Source: Domibacillus sp. (lineage in GTDB: Bacteria; Bacillota; Bacilli; Bacillales; Domibacillaceae). Taken from it: a DNA stretch of 7,348 nucleotides. Positions 5,852 through 7,348 of this stretch are shown piece after piece (the first letter of the stretch is position 1; each line of letters opens with the position of its first letter). Both the position numbers and the translations under genes were made by a program. Location: positions 1 through 7,348 of the forward strand of contig JAPSKG010000111.1 of assembly GCA_031177795.1 (NCBI GenBank), written 5' to 3'. A model generated the notes under the pieces. That model worked only from the letters and a program-made list of their open reading frames with translations. It was not told where the DNA came from and searched no databases.

Positions 5852-7129
5852 ATGGAAACAGCATTGCTATACGGAAAAGATAAACTTACCCTTCAACTGC
5901 CGGACAGTGCGTTTGTTGTGGAACCGAAAAATCTTCCGGGATTAGAAAACGACGAGCAGGCAATTCAAGAGGCGCTCCAAAATCCAATAGGGACGCCTCC
6001 ATTAAAACAGCTGGTTCAAGCCACTGACACAGTGGCGATCGTGATCAGCGATATTACAAGACCAACGCCAAATCACAAGCTTGTTCCGTTGCTTTTAAAA
6101 GAGCTGGATCACGTGCCGCTTGAAAATTTTGTTATTATCAACGGAACAGGAACACACCGCGATCAAACAAAAGAAGAGTTTGTAGAAATGCTGGGCGAGT
6201 GGGTAGTAGAAAATGTGCGTATTATTAATAATCAGTGCCACAACAAAGAAAGCCTTGTGAACCTTGGAAAAAGCAAGTTTGGCTGTGATGTTTACTTGAA
6301 TAAAGAATATGTAGAAGCTGATTTCCGCATCGTGACAGGGTTTATTGAACCGCATTTTTTCGCTGGTTTTTCGGGCGGGCCAAAAGGAATTATGCCTGGA
6401 ATTGCCGGCATTGAAACGATTATGACGTTTCACAACGCTCGAATGATTGGCGATCCACGTTCTACATGGGGCAACATGACCGATAACCCGGTTCAGGAAA
6501 TGACAAGAGAAATCAACCGGATGTGCAAGCCGCATTTTATGCTGAATGTAACGTTAAATAAAGAAAAAGAAATTACAAATGTGTTTGCTGGAGAACTTTA
6601 TCAAGCTCATGACGAAGGCTGTGCTTTCGTAAAAGAGCACGCGATGATCCGCTGCGAAGACCGCTTTGATGTAGTCATTACCTCAAATTCCGGCTATCCG
6701 CTTGATCAAAACCTTTACCAGGCAGTAAAAGGCATGAGTGCTGCTCATAAAATCGTAAAACAAGGAGGTACAATTATTGTCGCTTCCGAGTGTTCAGATG
6801 GTTTGCCGGATCACGGAAATTATTCGAAAATTTTTGAACTGGCTAAAACTCCTGAAGCGTTGCTTGAGCTAATCAATGATCCGGAATTTAAAATGTTTGA
6901 TCAATGGCAGGTACAAAAACAAGCAGTCACACAAGTTTGGGCGGATATTTATGTACACTCTACGTTAACAGATGAGCAAGTACATGGCGCAATGCTCAAG
7001 CCTGCCCATAATATTGAAGAAACGCTAGAAACCTTAAAAGTAAAATATGGAGAAGAGATGTCAATTGCCGTTTTGCCATTGGGGCCCCTTACCATTCCAT
7101 ACGTAGAAGAACAGGTGGAAGCTTACTAA
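5852..7129 (+). CDS. larA: LarA-family nickel-dependent 2-hydroxyacid racemase/epimerase
   Basis: LarA enzymes interconvert stereoisomers of 2-hydroxy acids by hydride transfer, using the nickel-pincer nucleotide cofactor. The 425-aa protein has the family length and all residues known to matter in Lactobacillus plantarum lactate racemase can be placed, each shifted by 5-6: Asp67 and Arg70 in SDITRPTP; His102 in GTGTHR; His168 in GFIEPHFFAGFSGGPKG; Lys178, the covalent cofactor anchor, in GGPKGIMPG; His194, the nickel ligand, in TFHNARM; and Gln290 and Lys293 in DQNLYQAVKG. It should therefore carry the cofactor and be active. AAGGAG (5837-5842), 9 nt before the ATG, sets the start. It follows the permease and precedes larE. 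Substrate specificity cannot be read from these residues; beside a glycerate kinase and a CdaR regulator, glycerate or a sugar acid is more likely than lactate. Confidence 0.92.
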   Translation: METALLYGKDKLTLQLPDSAFVVEPKNLPGLENDEQAIQEALQNPIGTPPLKQLVQATDTVAIVISDITRPTPNHKLVPLLLKELDHVPLENFVIINGTGTHRDQTKEEFVEMLGEWVVENVRIINNQCHNKESLVNLGKSKFGCDVYLNKEYVEADFRIVTGFIEPHFFAGFSGGPKGIMPGIAGIETIMTFHNARMIGDPRSTWGNMTDNPVQEMTREINRMCKPHFMLNVTLNKEKEITNVFAGELYQAHDEGCAFVKEHAMIRCEDRFDVVITSNSGYPLDQNLYQAVKGMSAAHKIVKQGGTIIVASECSDGLPDHGNYSKIFELAKTPEALLELINDPEFKMFDQWQVQKQAVTQVWADIYVHSTLTDEQVHGAMLKPAHNIEETLETLKVKYGEEMSIAVLPLGPLTIPYVEEQVEAY

Positions 7130-7159
7130 GAAAATGACCGCAAATTTTTGATTTTGACC

Positions 7160-7190
7160 AGATTTCATCTTTTGGGTGAAATCTTTTTTT
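7160..7190 (+). terminator. Intrinsic terminator between larA and larE
   Basis: A 10-bp stem (7160-7169 AGATTTCATC with 7175-7184 GGTGAAATCT, one G-U pair) closes a 5-nt loop and runs directly into T7 (7184-7190). It lies 30 nt after the larA stop. It would end or attenuate the glxK-permease-larA transcript before larE. Confidence 0.85.
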
Positions 7191-7263
7191 CATCCTGTAA
7201 AAAAAAAGAAGCAACAGCGGGCTTAACTCAAATAAAGTGTTTAAGGAAGCGAGGAAAAACAAC

Positions 7264-7348
7264 ATGAATATGAAATTTGAACAGCTAAAATCGATTTTAA
7301 CGGAAATGGGCAATGTGGTAGTGGCTTTTTCAGGAGGAGTAGACAGCA
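7264..7348 (+). CDS. larE: LarE, ATP-dependent sacrificial sulfur transferase (5' end only, cut by window edge)
   Basis: LarE activates the pyridinium-dicarboxylate intermediate with ATP and inserts sulfur during synthesis of the nickel-pincer nucleotide cofactor of LarA. Only 28 codons are visible, but they end in VVVAFSGGVDS (residues 18-28), the PP-loop ATP-binding motif. The short amphipathic lead-in MNMKFEQLKSILTEMGN is typical of LarE N-termini. GAGG (7251-7254), 9 nt before ATG 7264, favours this start over the in-frame ATG at 7270. A PP-loop motif alone also fits other ATP pyrophosphatases (NAD synthetase, ExsB, TilS), but the position after larA makes LarE much the best call. It follows a terminator, and I see no clear promoter in 7191-7250. 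Confidence 0.85.
   Translation, partial: MNMKFEQLKSILTEMGNVVVAFSGGVDS

Overview
The window reads as low-GC Gram-positive chromosome, most likely Bacillaceae. The coding style fits (strong AAGGAG-type ribosome binding sites, a GTG start, A/T-rich spacers), as do perfect-stem intrinsic terminators, a catabolite-responsive (cre) box and a SigB-like promoter. I cannot name the species. Nothing looks like an insertion sequence, phage, CRISPR array, tRNA or rRNA.

Left part (1-2221): the 3' end of a secreted-looking protein with thrombospondin-type-3 / DxDxDG calcium-binding repeats runs rightward. It faces a 48-codon acidic small ORF on the minus strand (672-818), and the two share a 17-bp bidirectional terminator. 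Next, on the minus strand, is a complete speD (S-adenosylmethionine decarboxylase) of the long E. coli-like form. It has its own bidirectional terminator and a candidate SigB-type promoter, and no spermidine synthase gene beside it.

Right part (2222-7348): a compact hydroxy-acid utilisation locus. A CdaR/SdaR-type sugar-diacid regulator is transcribed leftward. A 154-bp control region separates it from a rightward cluster: glycerate kinase (GTG start), a KdgT-family permease overlapping it by 11 nt, a LarA-family nickel-dependent hydroxy-acid racemase/epimerase, then a strong terminator and the first 28 codons of larE, the sulfur transferase that helps build LarA's nickel-pincer cofactor. The control region holds a consensus -10, a weak -35 with a 12-bp palindrome next to it at about -38 (CdaR operator candidate), and a 13/14 cre match just downstream of the predicted start.

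How the genes may work together (inference): the permease brings in a 2-hydroxy acid, LarA interconverts its stereoisomers, and glycerate kinase turns D-glycerate into phosphoglycerate for glycolysis. CdaR would sense the acid (glycerate is among the reported inducers of E. coli CdaR) and CcpA would impose glucose repression. No dehydratase, aldolase or tartronate semialdehyde reductase is present. The simplest reading is therefore that glycerate itself is the substrate and that this LarA homologue is a nickel-dependent glycerate racemase, or acts on a close relative. That activity is the main candidate for something undescribed here.
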